From: Eriocheir sinensis
Lineage: Eukaryota > Arthropoda > Malacostraca > Decapoda > Varunidae
Length of the DNA: 64,000 nt
NCBI RefSeq assembly: GCF_024679095.1
Contig: NW_026111620.1
Location: 231,501-295,500 of the forward strand
Reading direction: 5' to 3'
Below are positions 37,261-48,299 of the stretch, piece by piece; position 1 is the stretch's first letter; each line of letters opens with the position of its first letter. The translations under genes were made by a program, and so were the position numbers. The notes beneath the pieces are model-generated. The model was not told the origin of the DNA and did not search any database. It worked only from the letters and a program-made list of their open reading frames with translations.

Positions 37261-40040
37261 ATACTTAGCGGTGAATGATTATTACTTTACTTATTTTTGC
37301 AGCAATATTTTTTTTCTTTTACCATTTTACTCCTCATTTTACTAGTAACTTTTTAATGGCAGAGACACCTGACCCGAGGACTATGAGGGGTTGGTAGAGA
37401 GAAAGAACAGTGCCGTCAAGGATAACGGTAACTGTTCTCATGCAAGGAGTGTAGCAGTCTTCAAAGGGTGCTTGCTCCTCCTACGCTGCATGTGCAACCA
37501 AGAGGTATTTACTTACCTTACTAATCCCACAATGGCTTCTGCCCTAATCACCCATAACAGCACCAGCAGTTAGGCCTTTCGCATGGTAGCAAGGGAGGCA
37601 GAATGTTCACCCAGGGACTTTTTGTTTCAAAGTGAGATTGTCATGGACATTTCATTCGTGTCAAATCCAGGAGATAAAATATCTTTCAGCCGCTCGAAGG
37701 TCAGTCCCGGGAACGGGAACGCCGGCCCTCATAAACAGGAGCGCGTTCACAGGACGGAAGGATCATGATGCGTTTCGGTCACTTTTTCTTGAAACATTTG
37801 GGGAAGATGGGCAACACAGCCTCATAAAGGGTGTATATTTTGCTGTGGACACCGTGCAAACGAGTGGCCTTTTTAATAGGCCAGTGGACGCCTTTAGGCT
37901 ATCTACTGATTTGATCTCGTGTTTTAAACAGGGAAACTAGACAGATGGAGAAACCATTTATGTAGCTAATGCTGGATTATTACTAGAGTTCATTGTGTAC
38001 ATGATTGTCCTTAAAGTTCCTTTTCGAAGGAGTGCAGTATCCCTTGACTACAGCCCCACTGGAAACCTACACGGTTTTATCAGCCAACTTTTATGACATT
38101 TAAAGTAATTTTGGGTCCTTTTTGAAGCTTCGTTTGCGTCGACACGTTTGTCGGGGAGGGGGGCCCTCGCGACCCTGACCTAAACCTATTTGGGTGTCAC
38201 CAGCGGTAATCAAAAATTCCTTGGTGTGTTCTTTTACCCGTGGTTTAGGCAGAAATAGTCAGATAAATAGGTGGTTGGAAATTTGAGCTTTACGATCTTT
38301 TTTTTTTTTAACAGAATGGTGCATAGTGATCGTCTCCAAAGACTAGCGCCGGCTTGAGGTTCATCCTGACGCTGCTTTGTGTATCTTTCCACCGCACGAC
38401 TATAACCTGCATCCTCGCATCTACTAATTTATGTTTGGTTCCTAAGCTTTTGCCTGCATCTTTTTCATGCGAGAAGGGGAGTGCTTGAGTAATACATTTC
38501 ACTCTAACCCACTATTTTCTTTTATTGCTGAGTTGATGCAAGGCAGTCAGTCTTCTTAATTTAATTGGAGCTGTAATAACCGAGGGTGTAGACTAACATA
38601 GGGTAGGTACAATTTAACCTTGAACCTCATGTGCTTCTGCTTAAAACATACTTTTTCTCTGCACTGACAGACTTAACTGGAGCAGATGCTGTCCCTAACT
38701 TTTATCGTAACCAGCATGTGAGTATCTGTAAGCTTTGGAAGTAAGCAGACAAGTCTTACTTACCCTTACTTGACATACCACTGTTACCCGTTACGGGAAT
38801 TATTTTTGGCGTCACAGATGTCAGTCATCCACGTTCGTTACGATCGAGTGATAGGTGGAAATTTGTCTTTTTCATTTGATGTTTATTAATGCTGGAATTA
38901 CTTTAATCAATTATGCTGGAATAATATATTTCAGTGAGATTTATTACAACAGTGATTTCACAACTTGGTGACAGGATTTTCTTTTATAGTACTGTAGACC
39001 TGTAAAACGGAGTATTAGGAGTTAGTGGTGCTGACTGCCGATGCTTCTAAGGTTCTCCAGACTTGTCCTTGTTATCACATTGTAACTATTAGGAGACTCT
39101 ACGGATAACATTACTTCTTTTCACACAACCTTATCTATTGTTGTAAACCCCACCCGTCTCAAAGGCGTGCCGAGGGTAACGACACTGGCAATTAATTGTC
39201 ACGCAACGGATGAGTGTTTCTCTGCGACAGTTTTGTGTCAAGGTGTGAATCGAAGATTCAGTGTGTAGCAGATCTTCTTCAAGGATTGTTCCTTTTTCTT
39301 TTTACTATTCCAAATAGCTCCATTACCATGTATCCTAATGACAGTTTAGTCAATTTAATTTTTGTAGGATGTATCATGTAAATAATTTTTAGAGCTATTA
39401 TTTTGTTTTCTCGGAATAGTACTGAGCTTCCATGTCCACGACTCTTGCCAAGTTTACCTCGCCCTGTATGTACTTTGCCCATTTCTTGTTACTTCTATGA
39501 TTATTTTTATTATCATTGGCATTTCCCGATGTTGTATCGTTAGGCGGGCTCTGACTTGTATATATATATATTTTTTAATGCAACCATAACAGGACCTCGT
39601 TTAACTAGTACACATTGTGCGACTGTAACATGGGTAGGTACACTGCTCTTAAAGGTCGGGTGAGTCGCGAGGTCGCGACTTTTAGAGAACCGAGCGATGA
39701 AATGTGTATATTATAATGTACATGTGTATGTATGACTGTACGTGTGGCGACACCCGGTCGGTGTCGCACAACAGGATGTTTAACAACACGTCGTGCTTTT
39801 GGCCGTGGGAAGCTGTGATGAACTGACACTAGGATCAGCAAATGATGACTTTCATCAACAGTCATCAACCGGAGCCCACACCCTTCCGGACGAACTACAA
39901 ACAAATAAAACGGGCGAACAACGCGGAGAAGGGAGAAGACGGGTGACGGGCAGGCGAGCGGTGCTCTGCCGCCCCGCGCCCTGCAGCGGTGTGGCTGTCT
40001 CTGATTTCGTGCGTCTCGCTCTCGTAAACTGTAAACCTTA
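37261..40040. other. Intergenic region, unrecognised short open frames
   Basis: Plus frame 37632-37940 (102 codons, starting RLSWTFHSC) has protein-like composition and includes GEDGQHSLIKGVYFAVDTVQ, but I do not recognise it; it may be a decayed element ORF. Minus frame 38308-38502 includes VIVVRWKDTQ, faintly like the segment before the last catalytic residues of piggyBac transposases; too short to call. A stem-loop GTGGCGACACC-CGGTC-GGTGTCGCAC sits at 39744-39769. Nothing else was seen. Confidence 0.35.
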
Positions 40041-40089
40041 TGTAGTACCTCTTGTAGACTCCTGCGTTCTTATGTTCTTATGTTCTTAT
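40041..40089 (+). mobile_element. Very short CR1 3' tail with three perfect octamers
   Basis: CCTCTTGTAGACTCCTGC is followed by GTTCTTAT three times (40066-40089). It matches only the last 45 bp or so of the CR1 family at 20732. The sequence upstream does not match CR1. Confidence 0.8.
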
Positions 40090-42138
40090 GTTGAGGAGAG
40101 GGGAAGAGAGGAGGAAAGCGGAGAGGGATAGGGAGAGGTAAGGCAGGACATACAGTGGAGGATAAGAGGAAGAAAGAGGAGGAAAGATGATAAGAGTAAG
40201 GGAAGGAGAGAGGAAGGGAGAGAGAACAAGGTTGGATTAAAAAGGAGGAAGAAAGTAGCAGCCAAAGGGGAAGTGTTAGTGGTGGTGTCAGTGGTTAGTG
40301 ACGTAGGCTGTACTTCACCGCAACACACACGAGTCATAACACACCAACGCAACACTTTGGGCGGGAATTAAGTGGTGATGTTCCCTTAATGTTTCACCGC
40401 CTCTTTGCGTTCCTCTGTTCCCGTTGCTAAGGCCGAATTATTTATGAGTATACTCCTGCTCCTCCTCCTCGTCCTCCTCCTCTTCCTTCTACTCATCTGT
40501 CCCTCTTAAAGCAAACACGGCCACAGTTCTCGTCCCGGCGCCAGGTGATGTTTTCGGACAATTAAACAGTTGGTAGGCACAGGAAGTGAAGACTGAATGT
40601 TAATGCGTTGAAAATCTCTGGGCGTGGTGGCGGTGGTGGCGGTGATAGTGGGTGAAGGTGGTGTTTGGATCCTACAATACATGCGAGGTTCTGCTGGCTT
40701 TCACCAGGACACCTGGATGGGTTACTCATGGATGAGATGGGACAGGCCAGGAAGCTATTTTCTGCGTGACAACAATGTTAAGTGGTCATAAAGGAAGTGG
40801 GGAGTTCTTAGTTAATAACACAAACACCTGAAAGAGATAATCACGGATAAGGTTCAACATGTGGTGTTTTTTTTATTAGCAATGAATTTAAGTGCAGGCA
40901 AAACAAGTGTGTGTTTGTGTGTGTGTGTGGGGTGGTCTTATGTAATATCACACCTGAATGGATGGAGCTGTGTTGGTTATGTTATTAATTAAGGCAACAA
41001 GCAGGTAACAAACATATGTAGTTTGACTTGACTACACACCTGTATACAAGAGGCTACAGAGGTGTGGTTGGGTTCAACTGAGCAAAAAACATGAAAAATA
41101 AAAGTGAGAGTTTGAGATAATAATCCACCTGTATGGATCAGGTTTGACAAGTAGGGTTGTGTTAATATAAAAAAAAACAAAAAAAACAAGCAAAGTAAGG
41201 GAGTTGACTTAGTAACTCCTAAATGGTGGGGTTAGATAGGTGGGGATGTGCTCGTCTTAGACACCAACAGGTTGAAGAAGCAAGAAGTTATGGCTTAATA
41301 AAACACCTGTAAGTGAGTTACGTTCTCAGCAACAACAACAAAAAAAAGGAACATTATGACAACTGACATTTTTTAACAGTAAATAAAATAAATAAAATAA
41401 AATTGATGAAACAAATAAAAATAAATAAAATAGAATAAAATAAATAAAACAAAAACAAAAATGCTCGTTAGTACTGCTCCTATAATAGGAAGCAGAGAAG
41501 AGTGGCCAAAAGAGAGGTCATGTACGCTGAATCGGAAATCATTGATATTCTAAAGACATTCAAACTTTTCTCAGGCTCAATAAGAACAGGCTTCAATTTT
41601 CATTCAAGTTTCTCGGGTCACGCGTGCGCCAACTGGGGACTCATCAGCCTGTTAAGCGGCAAACACACCTCATAAACTCCTCCTGAACGGCTTGTGTGTT
41701 GAACTAAATCGGTGTTCTGCGTGTGCCGAGGCGTTGCTGAGTTTACATTTTTTTTTTTACAGCAGAGGAGTCAGTGTTTACGATAATCACATTGTTACTC
41801 CAAGGTGTCGGACGTGAAGGAATAGTGTCACTGCGCCGTTACCTCTTTGACTGAACTGGACCATTCTTTCTTCATATTGTATTTTTCTTACTTCGCTTTC
41901 ATTTTGTCACCACTTCTTGTTCCCCTTCGAGTGTGAGAAGGAATACTGTCACTGCACCGTATGATGTTAGCTTAAACTGGAACATTCTTTTCCTGGATAG
42001 CAAATAGTTTATTGTTACACCTGACGAGGTATTCCCAGTCCTCCCCACTCCTCATCTTCCCTTCTCTTCCCTTCCCTTCCTTTCCATTCTGTTCCCTTCC
42101 CTTGTTTTGTATAATCTCAGTTCAAACTCAGTACCCGG

Positions 42139-42140
<2 letters not shown>
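40090..42140. other. Intergenic, purine-rich then AT-rich, no gene
   Basis: 40090-40260 is GA-rich. (GT)-rich and A-rich runs follow, including AAATA repeats at about 41383-41460. No protein domain or RNA gene was recognised. Confidence 0.6.

Positions 42141-42202
<62 letters not shown>
42141..42202. repeat. (CA)n microsatellite
   Basis: A CA run with one interruption (caaacac). The hAT-like element begins 9 bp after it. Confidence 0.97.
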
Positions 42203-42211
42203 TGTCTAATC

Positions 42212-43082
42212 TAGAGTCCCTTGATAGAGACAGTACCGACACAGGCGGCCCTATGTATAAGGCTGCTGGGCGCCATTATTGGCCCCTCGAGCACCGCGCC
42301 GACTTTGAACTGAGGTATTAAAAACATAATTTTACTTATTTTGGAAGCGAATTCGGCTACTTTTTAATGTACCAATGCCTTGCTGCCACGTGGCCTATGA
42401 CAAGTATATCATGGCAGAGTTTACGACTTTCAGGAGGCAGCGTCCCTCCCTGCAGGCAAGGGTCACGCGAGGAAGGGATATGTAGGTGATAGAAAGACTT
42501 CCCCAACTGCTGCCGATAATGTTTTACAGCGACAAGTATTGTTAAAGCTAAATCCATCCCTCACAGCAGCAACACTCAAAGAGAAGCACCCAGACTTGTT
42601 TGAAGTCTCTCAGTACCTTCTGAGCGCTGCCGCCTCTCAAGGTCGGCAGCAGCCTGCTTTGACACGCCTCTATCATCACAGGCTGCGTGGGTTACTGAGT
42701 GTCTATACTGAGACAGTGGCTGATCGTAAGGCTAATACTAATCTCCTGTCACCTTCTTACGGCACATTACAACGACTGGTGACCAAATTATGGCAAAGTA
42801 TAAGGGCGTTATGGTGGGTTGGGGATACCTGTTGATGTAGACACAAACTGTCTCTTTTTTTTTATTTTCCCAGAGCTCGTTGGCTGCTGGCTCCCTGCTG
42901 GCTGTTAGCGGAGGGTGTGCAGGTCTGAAACAAGTGTGCTCAGTTTCAGTGAACGACCCGTATGGCTGTGAAACAGAAATACAAGAGCGCTTGTGCGAGC
43001 GTTTGAAAAGCGCGGGAATACCAGGGCCAATAATGGGGTCCAAATCTTAGGTTGTTGGTACTCTCTCTATCAAGGGACTCTA
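42212..43082. mobile_element. hAT-like DNA transposon, 871 bp, non-autonomous
   Basis: The ends are inverted repeats: TAGAGTCCCTTGATAGAGA on the left and its exact complement at the right, continuing AGTACC with two mismatches over about 31 bp. A second matching block (CCATTATTGGCCC) lies about 75 bp in from both ends. The element is flanked by the perfect 8-bp direct repeat GTCTAATC (42204-42211 and 43083-43090). An 8-bp duplication with TAGAG termini fits the hAT end rule (YARNG); P elements also make 8-bp duplications. The interior has only a 98-codon frame (42539-42835) with no hAT transposase motif. Confidence 0.88.
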
Positions 43083-43633
43083 GTCTAATCCAGTGGCAAC
43101 ACTTGAGTCTCTTGCACCTCCTCTTTAACCCGAAAGCTCAAGGCAGTTTTCTCACGTCTTCCTCTTCTGGAGTACCCAAACACATGCTTCTGCGTTTCTT
43201 ACAAGTTCTCAGATTTACGACTTGATGCAGGACGGAAGTTACCGCCCTCCTTTCCCCATCCTTGCCCACCATAGCCTACCCTGCCCACCCTGTTTAACTT
43301 TCAATGCCCACTCTGTTCTTTCCTTATCTACCATTGCCTACCTATGACCCCCACATGCCCAGTCCTTGTACCCACCCTCGCACACCCTGCCCTACCCTGT
43401 CTACCCACCCTAGGTACCCACCGTTACCCTCCCGTGCCACCCTACATATCGAAACTCGCCCCCCCCATGTGCCCACCTTGCCCCTCTTATCCTCCGAAGT
43501 TCCTCAAGGATGCCCATAAATCATCACGCGAGTTGGTCTGAGCAAAGCATCTCGTTTTGTTCTAAATCTCAAACTCTTGTCTCTCAAATACATGTTCTTA
43601 AATCTTTACTACACGAGTCGGACGAATTTCCTT

Positions 43634-45030
43634 GCTGCAGAAAGCAGACAGCTACAAATGAGAGAGGTATTGTCTCACCCCCTCGGGCCTTTGCCCTGGG
43701 CACTCGCTAATGCTGATGGATCACTTCGAAAAACCAACAAAGCTACTTTGGCAAGAGAGCTGGAGAACAAGGTATGCCCAGCAGAAGTCATTGGAGAGCG
43801 TTCAGCAACTCTCATTGATGGGATGAGCATGATCCACAAATTGAAGGGGGATAACAAGACCTTTTCGCAGCTGGCAGACTCAATTCTGACCCATGTTCTT
43901 CATGAAGGTTCCCAGAGTCATCGAATTGATGTCATCTTTGATGTTTATAAGGAGACTTCTATCAAAGATGTAGAACGAGCCAACAGAGGAGCATCCACAG
44001 GACCCCAGTTCAGGAACATTTCCGCTGGACAAATTATTCAGCAATGGAAAAAGTTGCTCTGTAGCCCTCTAACAAAGCCAGCTTGATCAAGTTCTTGGTT
44101 CAAATCTGAGAAATAAACTTGAAGAAAAGGTAATGTATGTTACTTGTGAACAACTCTGCTTCAAGCTCACCAAAGACAAGTGGGAAGAGGTGGCAGAGCT
44201 GAAATCCTCACAGGAAGAAGCTGACACACGTCTGCTCTTGCATGCTCTACATGCAGCACAATTAGGCTACAAGTCTGTAGTCATCACTGCTGAGGATCCA
44301 GATGTCACAGTTCTGTGCCTAGGGTCAGGAGCAACATCCAGTGCCACATGTATCAGAAATGTGGAACAAAGAACAGGACAAGATACCTTGATATCACCAA
44401 GCTAAGTCATGCACTGGGAGACAGTGTCTGTGATGCATTGATGGGCATGCACGCATTCACAGGCTGTGATACAGTCAGTGCATTTGCTGTCAGAGTGAAG
44501 GTGACAACTTTGAAACAGATGCAGTCTACCAAGAAATACCAGGAAGCCTTCAGCGAGCTTGGGCGTTCGTGAGAGCTATCTGTGGAACTCTTTCAGATGC
44601 TGCAGGATATCACATGCCACATGTACTTACCATCTACTCATACAACCAGTGTGAACATTCTTCGTTACCAACTCTTTTGCGCCAGACGTGGAGAAGTTGA
44701 ATCCAGTAATCTCCCCCCTTGTGAGGACTGCCTATATGCACTCACTCCGTGCAAACTATCAAGCTGCCATCTGGAGGAGATGTCTGGAGCCCCAGCCTCC
44801 GTTCCACATTCCAATGACTGTGGTTGGGTAGTTCTCCTGCACCAGACGCCGTACTACAGTTGCTCTCTTGCAAGTGTATGCGTTCCTGCAAACTACCTAC
44901 ATGCACCTGCCTCACCAATGGCTTAAAGTGTACAGACATGTGTAGACTCCAAAGCTGTAACAACCAGGCCAGTGAAGAACCAGAGGCAGAGATAACAGAC
45001 TCTGATATCGAAGACGACGATGTTGATTAA
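43634..45030 (+). pseudogene. C-terminal half of a transposon-type gene: possible FEN1/PIN-like nuclease with CXC motif
   Basis: I recognise this as a protein family present in many copies in fish and marine invertebrates, usually unnamed. The pieces in order: HPLGPLPWALANADGSLRKT (about 43675), ATLIDGMSMIHKL (about 43805), ASTGPQFRNI (about 43990), then after a frameshift EEADTRLLLHALHAA (about 44215), VVITAEDPDVTVLCLG (about 44278), and after another HAFTGCDTVSAF (about 44450). A Cys-rich tail (CKCMRSCKLPTCTCLTNG, about 44870) resembles a tesmin/TSO1-type CXC half. An acidic end precedes the stop at 45028. The IDxxMS, EAD, DPD and GCD motifs line up in order with the metal-binding acids of FEN1/XPG nucleases; that match is my inference. 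A TGA near 44571 and three or more frameshifts make it a pseudogene. The matching N-terminal half lies downstream at 46750. Confidence 0.75.
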
Positions 45031-46749
45031 GTGAAATCAGAAGTCACCATAATGCAGATTCACTATGAATGAACACCCACAATCAAAAGTTCGTCAGACA
45101 TTTGTCCACATAAACCTGCAAAAGTGCATGGATTAAGTAGAAGTTACCATCTCAAAGTTGTGGAATGATGTAAGGTGCCACCTGTGGCTTGTCTGTGACT
45201 TGTGTGGAAACATATACCTGTGCCAAACGTCCATGAACTTTTGAATGTAGGTATACAAAAACTCATATTTCCATTAAGAAACATTATTAAGATAATTAGC
45301 AGTTTTCATACAAAGCACCCCATCTGTGTTTGAGAAATTAATACGAAAAAATATAACATTTATTGGGGAACACAAGTTAGTTACCCTAGATGATACCAAG
45401 TGGAGATTTTTGGGTTTTGACCGAAGGACTAGTGCACCATTTGAAAGAGGAATATAATCTTTATACAAATTCATTTTGTGGTATTTATAAAGAACTTAGT
45501 ACTTTTGTTGTTATTGAACAAACTCTGGCTGTGAAATGTAATTATCTTATATTTTCATGAAACGCGGGTCGTCAAACTTTGCTTTTATTTTGCACTAAAA
45601 CTGTAAGAGCTTGATAAAAAATGCATAGATATGATTTTGTGCTGAATTTAATTTCCTTATTTTTTTCTTCCTATAGCTTTTTTCATACAATGTACCATTT
45701 CGGATAAAAATGAACAAATATGAGAACAAAATTTTGAAACCCCTTTCTAAGGGGGGTCATGTGCCTTAAAAAGGAAAAGCGCCACCCTCAGAGGTAGGAA
45801 CATTTTATGTCTTTAATCTATACCCTTTGAGATATCTTTCTGCCAATTATAAAGATTGTAGCTTTGCTTTACACCAACCAGCAATTTTTTGTAAAATATT
45901 ACTGGACCAAAGGGGTCGCCACCTTCGAGGCGTGATAACCTCGATTAAGCTACCAGATTGACAGGGCTATCATACCAGAACATAAACTAGAGACATGTAG
46001 CAAGTGAAAAATACCAATAAGATTTGGTCACCCCGGATGGTACCGATTCGTGAATTTGAGGGTTCTGGCCCAAGGACTAGTCCTTGGGCCAGACTCAACA
46101 GTACCATCTGAGGTGACCAAACCTAACCGGTACTAAAGTGTTTATTGGGTCATTATAAGTAAATAAATGTATGATAGCCTTTCCAGTTTGGTAGCTTTCC
46201 TGTTTATTTTTGCGAAAAACCCAATTTCATAGAGTATTTTTTTCATATTTTTCGTTTTTATAAAGAAACGGTGCCTAGTACGCATAAAGATATAGGGATC
46301 AAGAATTTAGTAAATTGAATTCTACACAATTGTGTCTCTATAAAGTTTTGCTGTATCTGTCATAGTTTATGAGAAAATGAATCCGTAGGTTGAAGGCACA
46401 CTTACATCAAAATCGAAAAAAAATTGCGTTTCTTAAGCTATTTCATTTAATAACTTCAAAACAAAAAAAAATTCGATAAAATACAATAGAGATGAGATTG
46501 TAGAGTGATAATTTTTCTTTTAAATGATACTCTTTCTAATCTTCAGATGTTATATATTGTGATCTAAAAGGCTAAAAACAAAAATAACTTTATAGTCACA
46601 GAAATGCATATATTGATATAATTTACATAATAAGCCTTACAAGAGTGTACTGTACGTGGAAAATATTTGAAAATCGCAGAAAACTGCACATTTATATTTT
46701 TCCAATAGGAAACGAAGTGATTATCTTTCATTCAAGTTTTAGGTGAAGC
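45031..46749. other. AT-rich spacer between the two swapped gene halves
   Basis: AT-rich and without coding capacity. It contains the large foldback at 45947-46197. A diverged copy of one foldback arm lies at about 45372-45440, sharing GATGATACC ... and AAGGACTAGT with the arm. It may be non-coding sequence of the same element. Confidence 0.5.
45947..46197. repeat. Large foldback palindrome, arms about 120-130 bp
   Basis: The centre is a perfect 30-bp palindrome at 46064-46093 (axis between 46078 and 46079; half-site TCTGGCCCAAGGACT). Outwards the arms continue with gaps: TTTGGTCACC ... GATGGTAC pairs with its complement at about 46100-46122, and AAGCTACC ... GGCTATCATAC at 45947-45980 pairs with its complement at about 46168-46197. 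Homology stops beyond AAGCTACC on both sides. Confidence 0.92.
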
Positions 46750-47418
46750 TATTATGCATCCATGACTCGGCTACCAATGAAACACCCAGAAGTGCATACA
46801 CACTTCATGGCAGGTGGCTTTTCAGTACAAATTGGCAAACAAAATCCATTTGGAAAGATCCCAGTAGACCAGACAATTGAAGAGACCATCAACAAAGATA
46901 CTCAGACATCAGGGGGCACACGAGGTTTCAGCCTCAAAGGTGGTGCTGTTGCTCGATACTATCTAACCTCCGAATACTGCAGTAAATACCTGAGACAACT
47001 AAGAGACATGGTAGGTCAGCATGAATCAGCCCTAAGGCATCCAGATCTTCAGCAGTCAAGAATCAGGAGAGATGAGGCTGATGTACAGTCTCTTGTTCAC
47101 TTGATGGAAAGCAACTGGTTGAATCCTTTTAATTTTGTCAATGAAGAGCTTGTCAGTCTATCAACAGCTGTCGCAGTACCAGCAGACGTTGTAAAGGACC
47201 TTCTGAATGCCTACAGGATAGGTGAAGAGGCATACCAAACTTTCAAGCAAGATAGACTGGAAGCAAATGCCCCAGCTATACAGTTCCACGACAGATTACC
47301 AAAGAAGAAATTGAAAACTTTTTCTGACATTAGAAAGAAGACAATCAACCGGAGCAAAACCAAGGAAGTGGTCCCAAGGGCTGACAGGACACTGTTTGGG
47401 CATTTTTTAAATGAAAGG
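46750..47418 (+). pseudogene. N-terminal half of the same transposon-type gene
   Basis: The open frame begins in YYASMTRLPMKHPEV (no clear start; the in-frame ATG is at 46762) and runs 220 residues without a break. The signature block is HFMAGGFSVQIGKQNPFGKI (about 46798), then TIEETINKDTQTSGG, RIRRDEADVQSLV (about 47064), KKLKTFSDIRKK (about 47310) and ADRTLFGHFL (about 47380). In the family this segment directly precedes the block with HPLGPLPWALA, which here lies 3 kb upstream at 43675. The frame ends at a (C)14 run at 47419. It may be part of a tandem or permuted copy. The role of this half is unknown to me. Confidence 0.75.
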
Positions 47419-47739
47419 TACCCCCCCCCCCCCCAACTGGCCGGTCCGCCTTATTCTTTCTCTAAACTCGTTGTAAGTTGGTAAATGTTTCATGAGTTTG
47501 CCGCCATTTGTCGAGCCGAAAAACGAACTCCCGCGTCTCCAATTTGTAAATTCGCTTCGTTCCGCTGGTAACTGTTGCTTTCCCGGTGTTTATGGTTTGT
47601 ATTCTTTTATGAGCTCATGTAGAGTACACACAAAAAAAAATAGCGCTTTCAGTCTTCAGTTTTTACGGCCAAAGTCTAGAGGAGTCTTGCTGTCACCTTA
47701 ATGTCTTAAGCTGCACCCAAACCCTTACGAGGTGATCCG

Positions 47740-47740
<1 letters not shown>
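47419..47740. other. Unassigned segment after the N-terminal half
   Basis: Begins with poly-C, then mixed sequence. The missing C-terminal half does not follow here. Confidence 0.4.
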
Positions 47741-47796
<56 letters not shown>

Positions 47797-47828
47797 ATAC
47801 ACACACACCACCACCACCACCACCACCA
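47741..47828. repeat. (CA)n-(CCA)n microsatellite
   Basis: A CA run (47741-47808, one TA interruption set) passes into CCA repeats. Confidence 0.97.
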
Positions 47829-47954
47829 TCACAACCAACCCCCAAACATCCTGGACCAATCCAAATACCACCCACCCAAACACTCAAACATCCCCCCATA
47901 CCCCTCTAACTCCCCTACTCCACCCTCCCACAAGCCATTCTCCACTCTTCACAG

Positions 47955-48031
47955 GCCGTTCCCAGACACGCTCCGGCATCGCGACGGCTCGCCAGGCCCT
48001 CGAGGAGGCGCTGAGTGGCCCTCGCCGTGAT
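47955..48031 (+). other. Possible internal exon, 77 bp (weak)
   Basis: A pyrimidine-rich stretch ending in ttctccactcttcacag is followed by an open GC-rich segment reading RSQTRSGIATARQALEEALS and then GTAGGT at 48032. This has the shape of an internal exon, but the frame stays open beyond it to 48175, there is no homology I can name, and no other exon is seen. Chance is quite possible. Confidence 0.2.
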
Positions 48032-48299
48032 GTAGGTCCCAGAGAGGCGGCGTCGGGCGGGGTAATGGCAGGCCCCGAGCGTCTAATGGTTGAACACGCT
48101 CCTTACGGCCTTGATTTGCCTGCTGACGGAACAGTGACGACCGACGCGAGTGAGGTCTGCATTAAGTTATCCTGACCCTCACCCTCACCGCGCGGCGTGA
48201 GAGGGCGAGGCTTGGCATGGCTGGCGTGTCGGTCTTCCTCTTTGGCGCGGCCTGAGTGTGTTGCCCTCAAGCCAGTGCCGCGGAGAAGAAGTTAAGAGG

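Noticed and set aside
38308..38502. piggyBac transposase fragment
   Set aside because: Only VVRWKDT is suggestive over a 64-codon frame, with no catalytic Asp context, TTAA site or terminal repeats.
42539..42835. Tc1/mariner-type transposase inside the 871-bp element
   Set aside because: LNPSLTAATLKEKHPDLF looks like a helix-turn-helix start, but no DDE region follows and the 8-bp duplication does not fit a TA target.
47419..47432. Splice donor after the N-terminal half (AAAG then GTACCC), making 43.6 kb and 46.8 kb two exons of one gene
   Set aside because: The order is wrong for splicing, and the phase left by this donor does not match the frame of the other half. It is kept only as a possibility in the swapped-order finding.
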